Shown: positions 16,061-23,997, numbered from the stretch's first letter. The stretch is DNA of 38,240 bases from Halanaerobium sp046541575 (GCA_046541575.1 JBKHDA010000015.1:1-38240); one strand, 5' to 3'. Made by a program: numbers and translations. Notes: a model not told the origin generated them from the sequence alone.

Positions 16061-16516
16061 ATGAAAGAACAGGCCAGAGTTATTAAAAAAGAAGATGGTC
16101 AGAGTTTGGTTAAAATTATAAGAACTTCTGCCTGCAGCCACTGTGATGAAAAATGTATGCTGGCTGAGGACTCACATGAGGTAGATGAGATGGAAGTCCT
16201 GGTAAATGATCCAATTGGAGCTGAAGTGGGAAGTATGGTTGAGCTTGAAATGGGTGCTAAACCAATTTTATTTTCAGCTTTTTTAGTTTATTTACTTCCT
16301 CTAGTGGCAATTGTAGCCGGATATTTTATTGGTGCTAATATTTTCAATATTTTTATTAACAATGTAGAAATTGCAGGAATTATAGGCTCAATTGTAGGTT
16401 TTTTTCTTTCTTTTTTACTTTTAAGGTTTTTTGATAAAAAAGCAGGTTCTAAAAGTTATTTTCATCCAGAAATAACTAGAGTTATAACTCATAATGGATT
16501 TTATTATGATAGTTAA
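16061..16516 (+). CDS. RseC/SoxR-reducing-system family membrane protein
   Basis: 151 residues. Seen: an N-terminal soluble part with a tight Cys cluster, C25-x2-C28-x3-C32 (ACSHCDEKC), then two membrane helices (about 70-93 and 103-125) and a short C-terminal tail. This is the pattern of RseC/MucC proteins (PF04246), in which the RVIKxEDG start, the CSHC cluster and GSMVELEM before the first helix are typical. Relatives accompany Rnf electron-transport complexes or modulate envelope-stress factors. No rnf or sigma-E genes are in the window; it sits at the end of the feo block, so a redox or iron-linked role is possible but unproven. A -10-like TATAAT lies at 16029-16034. Confidence 0.85.
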   Translation: MKEQARVIKKEDGQSLVKIIRTSACSHCDEKCMLAEDSHEVDEMEVLVNDPIGAEVGSMVELEMGAKPILFSAFLVYLLPLVAIVAGYFIGANIFNIFINNVEIAGIIGSIVGFFLSFLLLRFFDKKAGSKSYFHPEITRVITHNGFYYDS

Positions 16517-16537
16517 TTTTATACTGCAAAAATTTAG

Positions 16538-16573
16538 GGCTGCAGATTGTTAAATATGCAGCCTATATTTTTC
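16538..16573 (+). terminator. terminator after the RseC-like gene
   Basis: GGCTGCA (16538-16544) pairs with TGCAGCC (16557-16563), followed by a T-rich stretch. Confidence 0.7.
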
Positions 16574-16644
16574 AAATATCTTCTAAATGGCATATATTAA
16601 TAAGCAATTATTATTGTCATAATATTTTTACTTTTAAAAAATAC

Positions 16645-16673
16645 TTGCATTTTTATTAGTTCAGCTATATAAT
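16645..16673 (+). promoter_or_regulatory. promoter of the T-box leader and argF
   Basis: TTGCAT (16645-16650), 17-base spacer, perfect TATAAT (16668-16673). The start site would lie about 30 bases ahead of the first T-box stem. Confidence 0.8.
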
Positions 16674-16710
16674 TAAAAAAAATAGGTTTTAAAATATATT
16701 AAAAATCTGT

Positions 16711-16931
16711 TGAATGAGAGAGTAAAAATAATTTTGCTTTAAAGCAAATCGGAGCAGCTGAGAGTCCGTAAGCATATTATTTTGAAGCGCACTCAGGAGG
16801 ATCTCTTCTGAAAATAGTAGGTAGAGACGTTGAACGCGTTAAGTTTTAGAGTGGTCAGTAATAACTGGCAACTAGAGTGGTAACACGGGTAATTCCTCGT
16901 CTCTTATTTGTTAAGAGAGCGGGGTTTTTTT
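16711..16931 (+). promoter_or_regulatory. T-box leader, probable Arg specifier (CGC), upstream of argF
   Basis: T-box features seen in order: Stem I base GAGAGA (near 16717) pairing with TCTCTT (near 16802); an AGTA/GAA loop-E pair flanking helix AAAATAAT/ATTATTTT; the specifier side GAAGCGCA with CGC at 16788-16790 followed by the usual purine; the T-box proper AGAGTGGTAACACGGG at 16874-16889; then a terminator. Uncharged tRNA-Arg would pair with CGC and with the antiterminator bulge and let transcription reach argF. The CGC choice rests on spacing after GAA and on the downstream gene; GCG or GCA (Ala) in the same loop is the alternative. Confidence 0.88.
16895..16931 (+). terminator. T-box-controlled terminator
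   Basis: TCTCTTA (16900-16906) pairs with TAAGAGA, extended by CCTCG against GCGGGG with one bulged G, then seven T. It overlaps the T-box antiterminator region. Confidence 0.9.
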
Positions 16932-17067
16932 AGTTTATATAGATTTTTAGCGCTAATTAGTTTTTTTATTTTAATAATTTAGCATTTTAAATTATTAAAG
17001 TAAAATAGAATATGGGCAGTTTAAAAGTTAATTTTTAGAGTCAAAGAGAATTTAGGAGGAGATAATA

Positions 17068-18057
17068 ATGGCTTATAATTTAAAAGGAAGAAACTTATTA
17101 ACTTTAAAAGATTTCACAAAAGAAGAAATTAATTATTTATTAACATTATCAGAGGATCTAAAGGCAAAAAAAAGAGCTGGAATTCAAGGCAGGATGCTGG
17201 AAGGTAAAAATATTGCTTTGATTTTCGAAAAGCCTTCTACCAGAACTAGATGTGCTTTTGCTGTTGCAGCAAAAGATGAGGGTGCTATGCCAGAATATCT
17301 CGGTAAAAATGATATACAGCTTGGTAAAAAAGAAACTGTTGCTGATACAGCAAGAGTTTTAGGGAGAATGTTTGATGGGATTGAATTTAGAGGTTATGCA
17401 CATCAGACAGTGGAAATTCTGGGAGAATACGCAGGTGTTCCGGTCTGGAATGGTCTGACTGATCTATATCATCCAACTCAAATACTGGCAGACTTTTTAA
17501 CTTTAAAAGAAAACTTCGGTAATTTAGAAGGATTAAATCTTGTTTATACTGGTGATGGCCGTAATAATATGGCTAATTCTCTAATGGTTGGCTCAGCGAT
17601 TATGGGGGTTAATTATACTATTGCTGCTCCCGAAGAGCTCTGGCCTGATAAAGATTTAGTAGAAGAGTGCAGAAAACTGGCAGCAGATTCGGGAGCTCAA
17701 ATTAAATTAACTGCTGATGTTGAATCAGGGGTCAAAGGGGCAGATGCTATTTATACTGATGTCTGGGTTTCAATGGGAGAAGAGTCTGAATTTAAAAAAA
17801 GAATTGAACTTTTAACTCCCTATCAAGTTAATATGGATATGATCGAAAAAACTGAAAACGAAAATGTTATCTTTCTCCACTGTTTGCCTGCCTACCATAA
17901 TACTGAAACTGAAAATGGTCAGAAAATATATGAGGAATATGGGCTGCAGGAAATGGAAGTTACAGAAGAAGTTTTTGAGAGTAAATATTCTAAAGTTTTT
18001 GATCAAGCAGAAAATAGGATGCACACAATTAAAGCTGTCATGGCAGCTACACTATAG
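17068..18057 (+). CDS. argF: ornithine carbamoyltransferase
   Basis: 329 residues, normal OTC size. Condenses ornithine and carbamoyl phosphate to citrulline. Seen: the carbamoyl-phosphate site STRTR (57-61), the HPTQ-like site HPTQILADF, the ornithine-side DVWVSMGEE, and the catalytic HCLPAYH loop near 271. SD GGAGGAG precedes the ATG. The T-box leader with an arginine specifier supports an anabolic role (ArgF) rather than the arginine-deiminase ArcB, and no arcA/arcC lies nearby. argG, argH and the acetylated-ornithine genes are not in the window. A GNAT gene follows after about a dozen bases. Confidence 0.96.
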   Translation: MAYNLKGRNLLTLKDFTKEEINYLLTLSEDLKAKKRAGIQGRMLEGKNIALIFEKPSTRTRCAFAVAAKDEGAMPEYLGKNDIQLGKKETVADTARVLGRMFDGIEFRGYAHQTVEILGEYAGVPVWNGLTDLYHPTQILADFLTLKENFGNLEGLNLVYTGDGRNNMANSLMVGSAIMGVNYTIAAPEELWPDKDLVEECRKLAADSGAQIKLTADVESGVKGADAIYTDVWVSMGEESEFKKRIELLTPYQVNMDMIEKTENENVIFLHCLPAYHNTETENGQKIYEEYGLQEMEVTEEVFESKYSKVFDQAENRMHTIKAVMAATL

Positions 18058-18071
18058 GAGTGATTTTATTG

Positions 18072-18578
18072 ATGACAGCGGTAAGTAAAAAAGATCATTA
18101 TAAATGTCGGGAAGGTACTGCTGCCGATGCAGTTGAAATTCACAATTTAATGCAGGAGGCCTTTGCAAATTATGCCCAAAAAAAGAATAAAGGAAAAAAC
18201 AAAAAAGAGGTAATCAATTCTGCTTTAAGAGAAGATTTAGAAGATGTAAAATTAGATTTAGATCAAAATATTGTACTGGTTTTAAGTGACGGCAAAAAAA
18301 TTATTGCTTCTTTGAGGTTAGAGGAGATAAGTGAGAAAAGATTTTTACTAAAAAGATTTGCAGTTGCACCAGGATATCAAAATCAGGGTTTGGGTACAAT
18401 GCTTTTTGAAGAAGCCGTAGAAAAGTTAAAACAGATCAAAGCTCATTATTTACAGCTTTATTCATCTTTAGAAAACAAAAAATTAATTAGTTTTTATCGG
18501 GGGCTTGGTTTTAACTGTCTGGAAAAAGATAATAAAAAAGGTTATGAACGCGGTCTCTGGGTAAAGACAATTAAATAA
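18072..18578 (+). CDS. GNAT family N-acetyltransferase
   Basis: 168 residues from ATG 18072. TTG 18069 is as well placed after AGGAG, and GTG 18060 overlaps that site. Seen: the acetyl-CoA motif A, VAPGYQNQGLGTMLF, preceded by RFLLKRFAV (beta-4) and followed by LYSSLENKKLISFYRGLGF (motif B region), so the GNAT fold is secure. The substrate is unknown. Because it shares the arginine-responsive transcript with argF, N-acetylglutamate synthesis is a tempting idea, but the family is too broad to claim it. It also contains a Lys-rich insertion (AQKKNKGKNKKE) that could contact RNA or DNA. Confidence 0.85.
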   Translation: MTAVSKKDHYKCREGTAADAVEIHNLMQEAFANYAQKKNKGKNKKEVINSALREDLEDVKLDLDQNIVLVLSDGKKIIASLRLEEISEKRFLLKRFAVAPGYQNQGLGTMLFEEAVEKLKQIKAHYLQLYSSLENKKLISFYRGLGFNCLEKDNKKGYERGLWVKTIK

Positions 18579-18606
18579 AAGTTTGTCGAATTCCCTCGAC
18601 AAACTT
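18579..18606 (+). terminator. hairpin after the argF-GNAT operon
   Basis: AAGTTTGTCGA (18579-18589) pairs perfectly with TCGACAAACTT (18596-18606), loop of six; only a short T run follows, so it may act with the next hairpin. Confidence 0.65.
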
Positions 18607-18646
18607 CATTTTAAATAATTAATTATTATTTAAGAATGGAGAAGTG

Positions 18647-18683
18647 AAAAATCCATCCTGTTTGTGAGCAGGGTGGATTTTTT
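18647..18683 (+). terminator. strong intrinsic terminator
   Basis: A 13-base stem, AAAATCCATCCTG (18648-18660) with CAGGGTGGATTTT (18669-18681, one G-T pair), ends in a run of T. It looks like the main stop for the argF operon. Confidence 0.85.
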
Positions 18684-18714
18684 AATTACTGCTTTTATTA
18701 ATTAAATTTAAAAA

Positions 18715-18747
18715 AGGTCTTTTAGCTGTTAAATCAGCTAAAGACCT
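18715..18747 (-). terminator. terminator of the XapX gene
   Basis: On the minus strand AGGTCTTTAGCTG pairs with CAGCTAAAAGACCT (one bulge), followed by seven T. It begins seven bases after the xapX stop. Confidence 0.85.
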
Positions 18748-18753
18748 CGATTT

Positions 18754-18909
18754 CTAAAATATTGTTTTAGTTAACATAAATCCTATATAAATTCCTACAA
18801 TTCCCATTACTCCTGATAATGTTGGGGGAGCAGGAATCGGCAGGTTAAGAAAAGAAAAAAGACCACCAACAATTAAACCAGAAATTGATGCTAAAAATGC
18901 TTGGTTCAT
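18754..18909 (-). CDS. XapX-domain small membrane protein (51 residues)
   Basis: ATG at 18909 (minus) behind AAGGAG at ideal spacing, stop TAG at 18754-18756, own promoter and terminator. The product is two hydrophobic helices: GLIVGGLFSFLNL, then the family signature LPIPAPPTLSGVMGIVGIYIGF. The PxPAPP turn between two glycine-rich helices is diagnostic of XapX/DUF1427 proteins, whose function is unknown (named for a neighbour of xanthosine genes in E. coli). It is probably an inner-membrane oligomer. Convergent with the argF operon and divergent from the tagaturonate epimerase gene. Easily missed because of its length. Confidence 0.88.
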   Translation of the reverse strand: MNQAFLASISGLIVGGLFSFLNLPIPAPPTLSGVMGIVGIYIGFMLTKTIF

Positions 18910-18930
18910 AATATATTCTCCTTTGTAAAA

Positions 18931-18963
18931 ATTATAATTTTGGTTAGACGTCAGACAACTGAC
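18931..18963 (-). promoter_or_regulatory. xapX promoter with overlapping dyad (possible operator)
   Basis: On the minus strand TTGTCT (18953-18958), 16-base spacer, TATAAT (18931-18936). A perfect dyad GTCAG-ACAA-CTGAC spans 18950-18963, covering the -35 box. A repressor site is inferred; no regulator gene adjoins. Confidence 0.6.
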
Positions 18964-19230
18964 AATATTATTCTATTATACTTTTACTGTTTTGTCAAAG
19001 AATTTTACAACTTTTCTATGAAGATTTTCTTAATAATTGAAACCTTTTAAAAAAATAAGGAAAATATACTTATTAATAAATTGTTATGAGATAGAAGTTA
19101 AATTAAATTTTGACTTAAACTATTTTTGATTTCTAATTTAAATATACTTAAAAAAGAAGGTATGTAAGCTAATTTAAAGAAATTAATTATATAGAATCAA
19201 TTAGTTAAATATCATTATATTTTAATTTTT
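18964..19230. other. gene-free AT-rich spacer between xapX and uxaE
   Basis: Very AT-rich, with no frame backed by a ribosome site, no RNA fold I recognise and no repeat shared with other parts of the window. It probably serves only as divergent upstream sequence. Confidence 0.5.
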
Positions 19231-19259
19231 TTGGTTAAACTATTTTGTCTGGATAAAGT
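19231..19259 (+). promoter_or_regulatory. candidate promoter of the tagaturonate epimerase gene
   Basis: TTGGTT (19231-19236), 17-base spacer, TAAAGT (19254-19259), 25 bases before the start codon, which has GGGAGG ahead of it. Confidence 0.5.
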
Positions 19260-19284
19260 TTATCAATAATAGGGAGGTTATATT

Positions 19285-20808
19285 ATGAACTGGAAAGATT
19301 TTGCTGAAGAGCTTGTTGGAACTTCTAAGGAAGCTGTTAAAAAAATTGCTGAATATGCTGAAGATTACAGGATTTACCCCCGCTCTATAATAAAAAATAA
19401 AAATTCCTTTTACTTTATGGCCAAAATTGATCAGAAAAATAAATTAGTTATTTTAAACAAGAGTAAAAATTTCGAACTTTTTCAGGGGAGGGTGGAAACG
19501 CTGGCAGGATTTAAGGCTAAAATTGCCCCCTTAAGTCATTATAACGCAGAAATTTTGAGAGATATTTTTCCTTTTACTGCACCAGAAACAGTGGGCGTTA
19601 AAAAATCAAGTATTGGACTTGGAGATAGATTAGGAGCTGCTACTCCAGGACATATTGAGGCAGTAAAAGAAAGTAATGCTTTTCCAGTGTTTGCTCAGCA
19701 GTCAGTACAAGAACTTAATTTAACCGGTAGAACTTTTAAATCAGTGCTTGATGATGTCAGCTGGGCAGTTTTTCAGGAAGGCTATCAAAATGGTTTTGCT
19801 GCTGATGCTGATGGTTTAAAAGAGAAACCTGATATTAAAGAAGCCTTAGATCTGGGTTACAGTATGATAACTTTAGACTGCAGTGATTATATTAATGATG
19901 ATTTTAAAGAGAGATCTGAAACCGAAATTGAGAATGCCTATCAGGAAGTGCCTGAGTATTTAAGAGAGGGTCTGGAAGATCAGTATTTAAACAAAGTTTT
20001 TATTCTAAATTCCGGCTATCAGCTGGAATATAACCATAATAACTTTAAAGAAATAGTCTTAAGCTATTATCAGGCTCTGGACTTTGTTAAAGAAATTAAG
20101 CATTTACTCAAAAAATCAGATAAGGATATAGACCTCGAAATTTCAATTGCTCAGTCTTCTATTCCAACAACACCGGAAGCACACTTTTTTGTGGCAAATG
20201 AGTTAAAAAGAAACAAGGTTCAGCTTAATCTGCTGGCACCAGCTTTTGCGGGGGAATTTCAAAAAGGCATTGACTATCAGGGTGATTTAAATAAGTTTGA
20301 AGCAGTATTTAAAGTTCATGCTGATATTGCAGACCGTTTTGGCCACAAATTAAGTATTCATTCCGGCAGTGATAAGTTTAAACTTTTTCCAATTATTAAA
20401 CGCCATACAGAGGGCAGAGTTCATGTTAAAACTTCCGGTACTAACTGGCTGGAGGCAATTCGAGTTGTGGCCGAAAATGATCCTTCTTTATACAGGGATA
20501 TTCATGCCTATGCAAAAGAAAAATTTGAAGCAGCAAAAGAATATTATCAGGTTGAGACTGATTTATCTCAATTACCAGAGCTGGCACAAATGAGTGATCA
20601 AAAACTGGCTGAGCTGTTAGAGGATGATAATGTGCGTCAGCTGCTGCATATAACCTATGGTTTTATACTTCAGGATAAAAAAGATGGACATTATATCTTT
20701 AGAGATAAATTATATAAGTTTTTGGATGAACATGATAAAGAATATCGTCAGGCATTAAAAAAGCATACAGCTCACCATCTGAATAAATTAGGATTTTATA
20801 AAAATTAA
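19285..20808 (+). CDS. uxaE: tagaturonate epimerase family protein (UxaE-like)
   Basis: 507 residues. Resembles the Thermotoga-type tagaturonate 3-epimerase (UxaE), which interconverts D-tagaturonate and D-fructuronate in galacturonate breakdown. Seen: GLGDRLGAATPGHIEAV (about 113-129), FAQQSVQELNLTGRT, WAVFQEGYQNGFAADADG, and later HADIADRFGHKLSIHSGSDKF and RVHVKTSGTNWLEA, blocks rich in His, Asp and Glu as expected for a metal-dependent barrel enzyme. SD GGGAGG lies before the ATG. It carries no signal peptide. No other uronate genes (uxaC, uxaB, kdgK) are in the window; the next gene is a sugar epimerase-like protein, 44 bases on. The assignment is from recall of the family and moderately sure. 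Confidence 0.75.
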   Translation: MNWKDFAEELVGTSKEAVKKIAEYAEDYRIYPRSIIKNKNSFYFMAKIDQKNKLVILNKSKNFELFQGRVETLAGFKAKIAPLSHYNAEILRDIFPFTAPETVGVKKSSIGLGDRLGAATPGHIEAVKESNAFPVFAQQSVQELNLTGRTFKSVLDDVSWAVFQEGYQNGFAADADGLKEKPDIKEALDLGYSMITLDCSDYINDDFKERSETEIENAYQEVPEYLREGLEDQYLNKVFILNSGYQLEYNHNNFKEIVLSYYQALDFVKEIKHLLKKSDKDIDLEISIAQSSIPTTPEAHFFVANELKRNKVQLNLLAPAFAGEFQKGIDYQGDLNKFEAVFKVHADIADRFGHKLSIHSGSDKFKLFPIIKRHTEGRVHVKTSGTNWLEAIRVVAENDPSLYRDIHAYAKEKFEAAKEYYQVETDLSQLPELAQMSDQKLAELLEDDNVRQLLHITYGFILQDKKDGHYIFRDKLYKFLDEHDKEYRQALKKHTAHHLNKLGFYKN

Positions 20809-20852
20809 ATTTAAAACTGCTTAATATTTAAATATGTCAGGAGGAATTATTT

Positions 20853-21725
20853 ATGATTTCTAAGCTTGAAAATAAAAAAGTTATAATTGAAGCCGCCAGT
20901 CAGGGAGCTCAGCTGCAGAAATTAATTTTAAAAAATAATGGTCAGAATTATCTCTGGCACGGTGATTCCAAATACTGGGGCAGAAGAGCCCCGGTATTAT
21001 TTCCCATTGTCGGTCGTTTAAAAGATGATAAATATATTTATAATAATCACGAATATCAGATGACTCAGCATGGTTTTGCCAGAGATCATAAATTTGAATT
21101 AGTAGAAGAAGCAGGAAATTATTTAATTTATGCTTTAGAGGATAATGAAGAAACCTTAAAAAAATATCCTTTTAAATTCAGACTGGAGATTAAATATAGC
21201 ATTAGAGATAACTCTCTTGATATTATTTATAAAGTAAAAAATAAAGATCAGAAAAATATGTATTTTTCTATAGGGGCTCATCCGGCTTTTTACTGGCCGC
21301 TGGCAGAAAATGAGATAAAAGATGATTATTATTTAGAATTTGAAAATAAAGAATATGCATCCAGATATCTGCTGGAGGATGGTTTACTTAATCAGCAGAA
21401 GGAACTAATTCTGGATAATCAAAAAATATTAGAATTGGACTCTGATATTTTTAAAGACGATGCGCTGGTGTTTAAAAATTTAAAATCAGATCAAATTAAC
21501 TTAAAAAGCAGAAAATCAGAACGGGAAGTTCAGCTTAATTTTAAAAACTTTCCTTATTTAGGTATCTGGTCTCAGTCAACAGAGGCACCCTTTATTTGTC
21601 TTGAACCCTGGCAGGGAATTGCAGACTCAGTTGACAGCAGTGGTAAGTTAGCAGAAAAAGAAGGAATTAAGCAGCTGGCTGCTGGAGAAAAATTCGAATG
21701 CACCCATACAATTACTATCAAATAG
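20853..21725 (+). CDS. aldose 1-epimerase family protein (LacX-like)
   Basis: 290 residues of the galactose-mutarotase fold in its LacX branch. Seen: ASQGAQLQKLILKNNGQNYLW near the start, WGRRAPVLFPIVGRL (substrate-side Arg), MTQHGFARDHKFEL with the conserved His, FSIGAHPAFYWPL with the catalytic His, and a C-terminal CLEPWQGIAD with the catalytic Glu. It probably interconverts sugar anomers in the cytoplasm. SD AGGAGG is well placed. The stop lies 9 bases before the first radical SAM gene, so it is transcribed with the heme genes, although no metabolic link is obvious. Confidence 0.9.
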   Translation: MISKLENKKVIIEAASQGAQLQKLILKNNGQNYLWHGDSKYWGRRAPVLFPIVGRLKDDKYIYNNHEYQMTQHGFARDHKFELVEEAGNYLIYALEDNEETLKKYPFKFRLEIKYSIRDNSLDIIYKVKNKDQKNMYFSIGAHPAFYWPLAENEIKDDYYLEFENKEYASRYLLEDGLLNQQKELILDNQKILELDSDIFKDDALVFKNLKSDQINLKSRKSEREVQLNFKNFPYLGIWSQSTEAPFICLEPWQGIADSVDSSGKLAEKEGIKQLAAGEKFECTHTITIK

Positions 21726-21734
21726 AGGTGAAAT

Positions 21735-22910
21735 ATGTTTAATATAACTAAAATGTTAACAGAATTTAATACTTATGGAGATCAGCTGCGCTATGATAAA
21801 GGCTGCAGTAGTTCTCCATTTGGAACCCGGCCCGGGCTGGGTCCTGTTGCTGCCTGGAATATTAACTCTCAGTGTAATTTAAACTGCAAACACTGTTATT
21901 CAAATTCCACTGCAGCTAAAAAAGATTCAACTTTAAATACCAAAGAAGCCTTCGCTTTAATTGATCAGCTGGCAGATTTTAAGGTTCCGGTCTTATTATT
22001 ATCAGGTGGAGAACCGCTTTTGCGGCCGGATCTATTTAAATTGGTCAGGAAAGCTAAAAGTAGAAATTTAAGAGTAGTGATTTCTACCAATGGAACTCAG
22101 CTGACAGAAAAAATGGTTCTGCAGCTAAAAACACTGGGAGTCAGCTATATTGGAATCAGTCTTGATGGTTTAAAAGAGACAAATGATCAATTTCGCGGTA
22201 AAAAAGGAGCTTTTAAATCTGCTCTTGAAGGAATTAGAAACTGTCAGAAATATGCTCAGAAAGTTGGGCTTCGCTTTACCATCAATCAGGAGAACTATCA
22301 GGAAATTGATGAACTCTTCCAGCTGATTGAAGCGGAAAATATTCCTCGCATCTGTTTTTATCATCTGGTCTATTCAGGCAGGGGAGAGAATATTAAAGAA
22401 GCTGAATTGAGTGATCAGGATAAAAAAGAGACCATTGATAAAATTATTAACTGGGCTCAGTATTTTATTGAACAGGGGGATCCCAAAGAAATATTGACAG
22501 TTGATAATCATGCTGATGGAGCCTATCTTTATTTAAAAACTAAAGCAGATGATCCTGAGCGGGCTAAATATATTTATTCTCAGCTTTTAAAAAGTGGTGG
22601 TAACCGCAGCGGCAGTGCAATTGCCAATATTGATCATAAGGGAGATGTTTTTGCTGATCAGTTCAGCCGCTTTATTACCCTGGGTAATATTAGAGAAGAT
22701 GAGTTTTCTGAAATCTGGAAAAATGAAGATAATAAATTTCTAAATAAGATGAGAAATAGAAAAGAATATCTTAAGGGGCGCTGTGCTGACTGCAGGTTTT
22801 TAGAAATCTGTAATGGTAATCTGCGGGCCAGGGCTCATGCAGCAGGTAACTTATGGGGAGCAGATCCCGGCTGTTATTTAAGCAAAGAGGAAACTGGAGG
22901 CGATATATAA
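21735..22910 (+). CDS. ahbC: radical SAM protein, AhbC/NirJ1-like (alternative heme pathway)
   Basis: 391 residues. Radical SAM cluster C47-x3-C51-x2-C54 (CNLNCKHC), SAM-binding LLSGGEPLLR, ISTNGT and GISLDG. The C-terminal part has the NirJ/AhbC signature GDVFADQFSRFITLGNI, where Asp-Gln stands in place of the SPASM Cys, and an auxiliary cluster CADCRFLEIC with a later GADPGC. NirJ-type enzymes make heme d1; the AhbC branch removes acetate side chains from 12,18-didecarboxysiroheme to give Fe-coproporphyrin III. The neighbouring ahbA/B-like and ahbD-like genes and the absence of other nir genes favour AhbC. The symbol is by analogy. The last base of its stop abuts the ATG of the next gene. 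Confidence 0.82.
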   Translation: MFNITKMLTEFNTYGDQLRYDKGCSSSPFGTRPGLGPVAAWNINSQCNLNCKHCYSNSTAAKKDSTLNTKEAFALIDQLADFKVPVLLLSGGEPLLRPDLFKLVRKAKSRNLRVVISTNGTQLTEKMVLQLKTLGVSYIGISLDGLKETNDQFRGKKGAFKSALEGIRNCQKYAQKVGLRFTINQENYQEIDELFQLIEAENIPRICFYHLVYSGRGENIKEAELSDQDKKETIDKIINWAQYFIEQGDPKEILTVDNHADGAYLYLKTKADDPERAKYIYSQLLKSGGNRSGSAIANIDHKGDVFADQFSRFITLGNIREDEFSEIWKNEDNKFLNKMRNRKEYLKGRCADCRFLEICNGNLRARAHAAGNLWGADPGCYLSKEETGGDI

Positions 22911-23903
22911 ATGAATATTATATCCTGGAATTCTACCAATCAGTGTCATTTAAGCTGTCCCCACTGCTATCGTGATGCAGGAGCCAATCTTGAGCAGGAA
23001 TTAAATACTGCAGAAGCAAAGAAGATGCTGGAGCAGATTAAGGCTGCCAATTTTCACTTAATGATTTTTTCAGGTGGGGAGCCGCTTTTAAGAGATGATA
23101 TTTTTGAATTAATGAGCTATGCCTCTGAGATAGGTCTTCGACCGGTAATTGGAACCGGAGGTGGCTTAATTGACGCTGAAAAAGCACAAAAGTTAAAAGA
23201 GGCCGGTGTTCTGGCAGCAGGGATTAGTCTGGATAGTGTGGACCCTGAAAAACATGATCAATTCCGGGGTGAAAAAGGACTTTTTAAAAAGGTGGAAAAT
23301 GCATTTGCAGAATTAAAACAGACAGGTATTCCTTTTCAGACTCACATGACAGTTATGGACTGGAATTTAGATGAGCTGGAGGCTGTGATTGACTATTCAG
23401 CGCAGGTTGGAGCAAAGGCAGCCCATATCTTCTTTATGGTGCCAACAGGTAGAGCAGCCTACATAGAAGAAAGTGCAATTTCTAAAAAAGAATATCAGCA
23501 GGCTGTAGAAAGAATCATGAAAAAATCTGAAGAGGTAGAAATTGAGGTCAAACCTGTCTGTGCACCTCAGTTTATAGCTGCAGCTGATCAGCTTGATATT
23601 AAAAGCCGTTTTCGTAAGGGCTGTCTGGCTGGAACAAGTTACTGTATTGTCAATCCGGTGGGTGATGTACAGCCCTGTGCCTATCTTGATCTAAAAGTTG
23701 GAAATATTAAAGAAAAAAGTTTTAAATCGATCTGGGAAAAGAGTGAGATTTTAAATAAAATGAGAACATTAGACTGGCAGGGTAAATGCGGCAGCTGTAA
23801 ATATCGAAGCAGCTGCAGAGGCTGCAGAGCGAGAGCCTATTATTACAGTGGCGACTATATGGGGGCCGATCCATTCTGTTCGATTGAAATTACAGCACTC
23901 TAG
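22911..23903 (+). CDS. ahbD: radical SAM/SPASM protein, AhbD/NirJ2-like (heme synthase candidate)
   Basis: 330 residues. Radical SAM cluster C12-x3-C16-x2-C19 (CHLSCPHC), IFSGGEPLLR, GISLDSV. Unlike its partner it keeps the full auxiliary-cluster Cys set: CLAGTSYC, QPCAYLDL, CGSCKYRSSCRGC, and a final PFC. AhbD uses two 4Fe-4S clusters to turn the two propionates of Fe-coproporphyrin III into the vinyls of heme b; NirJ2 is the name used where the product is unproven. Adjacent to ahbC with no gap (SD GGAGG inside the end of ahbC). A gene remnant of about 100 bases separates it from ahbA. AhbD versus NirJ2 cannot be settled by motif alone. Confidence 0.82.
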   Translation: MNIISWNSTNQCHLSCPHCYRDAGANLEQELNTAEAKKMLEQIKAANFHLMIFSGGEPLLRDDIFELMSYASEIGLRPVIGTGGGLIDAEKAQKLKEAGVLAAGISLDSVDPEKHDQFRGEKGLFKKVENAFAELKQTGIPFQTHMTVMDWNLDELEAVIDYSAQVGAKAAHIFFMVPTGRAAYIEESAISKKEYQQAVERIMKKSEEVEIEVKPVCAPQFIAAADQLDIKSRFRKGCLAGTSYCIVNPVGDVQPCAYLDLKVGNIKEKSFKSIWEKSEILNKMRTLDWQGKCGSCKYRSSCRGCRARAYYYSGDYMGADPFCSIEITAL

Positions 23904-23908
23904 TTCTG

Positions 23909-23972
23909 TGATACATATCATAGTAACTCTTTTTTTAAAATATTATAACTACTTGAAAAGAATGATCAAGTA
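23909..23972 (+). promoter_or_regulatory. two dyads in the ahbD-ahbA gap
   Basis: A perfect dyad TGATA-CA-TATCA at 23909-23920 lies six bases past the ahbD stop, and a 7-base hairpin TACTTGA/TCAAGTA at 23950-23972. The first resembles half-sites of metal regulators but lacks Fur spacing; the second lacks a T run and is not a clear terminator. Their role is unknown. Confidence 0.35.
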
Positions 23973-23997
23973 TATTAATAAAAAAAGAGTTTTGATA

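Noticed and set aside
17864..18088. 74-codon frame inside argF
   Set aside because: Shadow frame within a well-supported gene.
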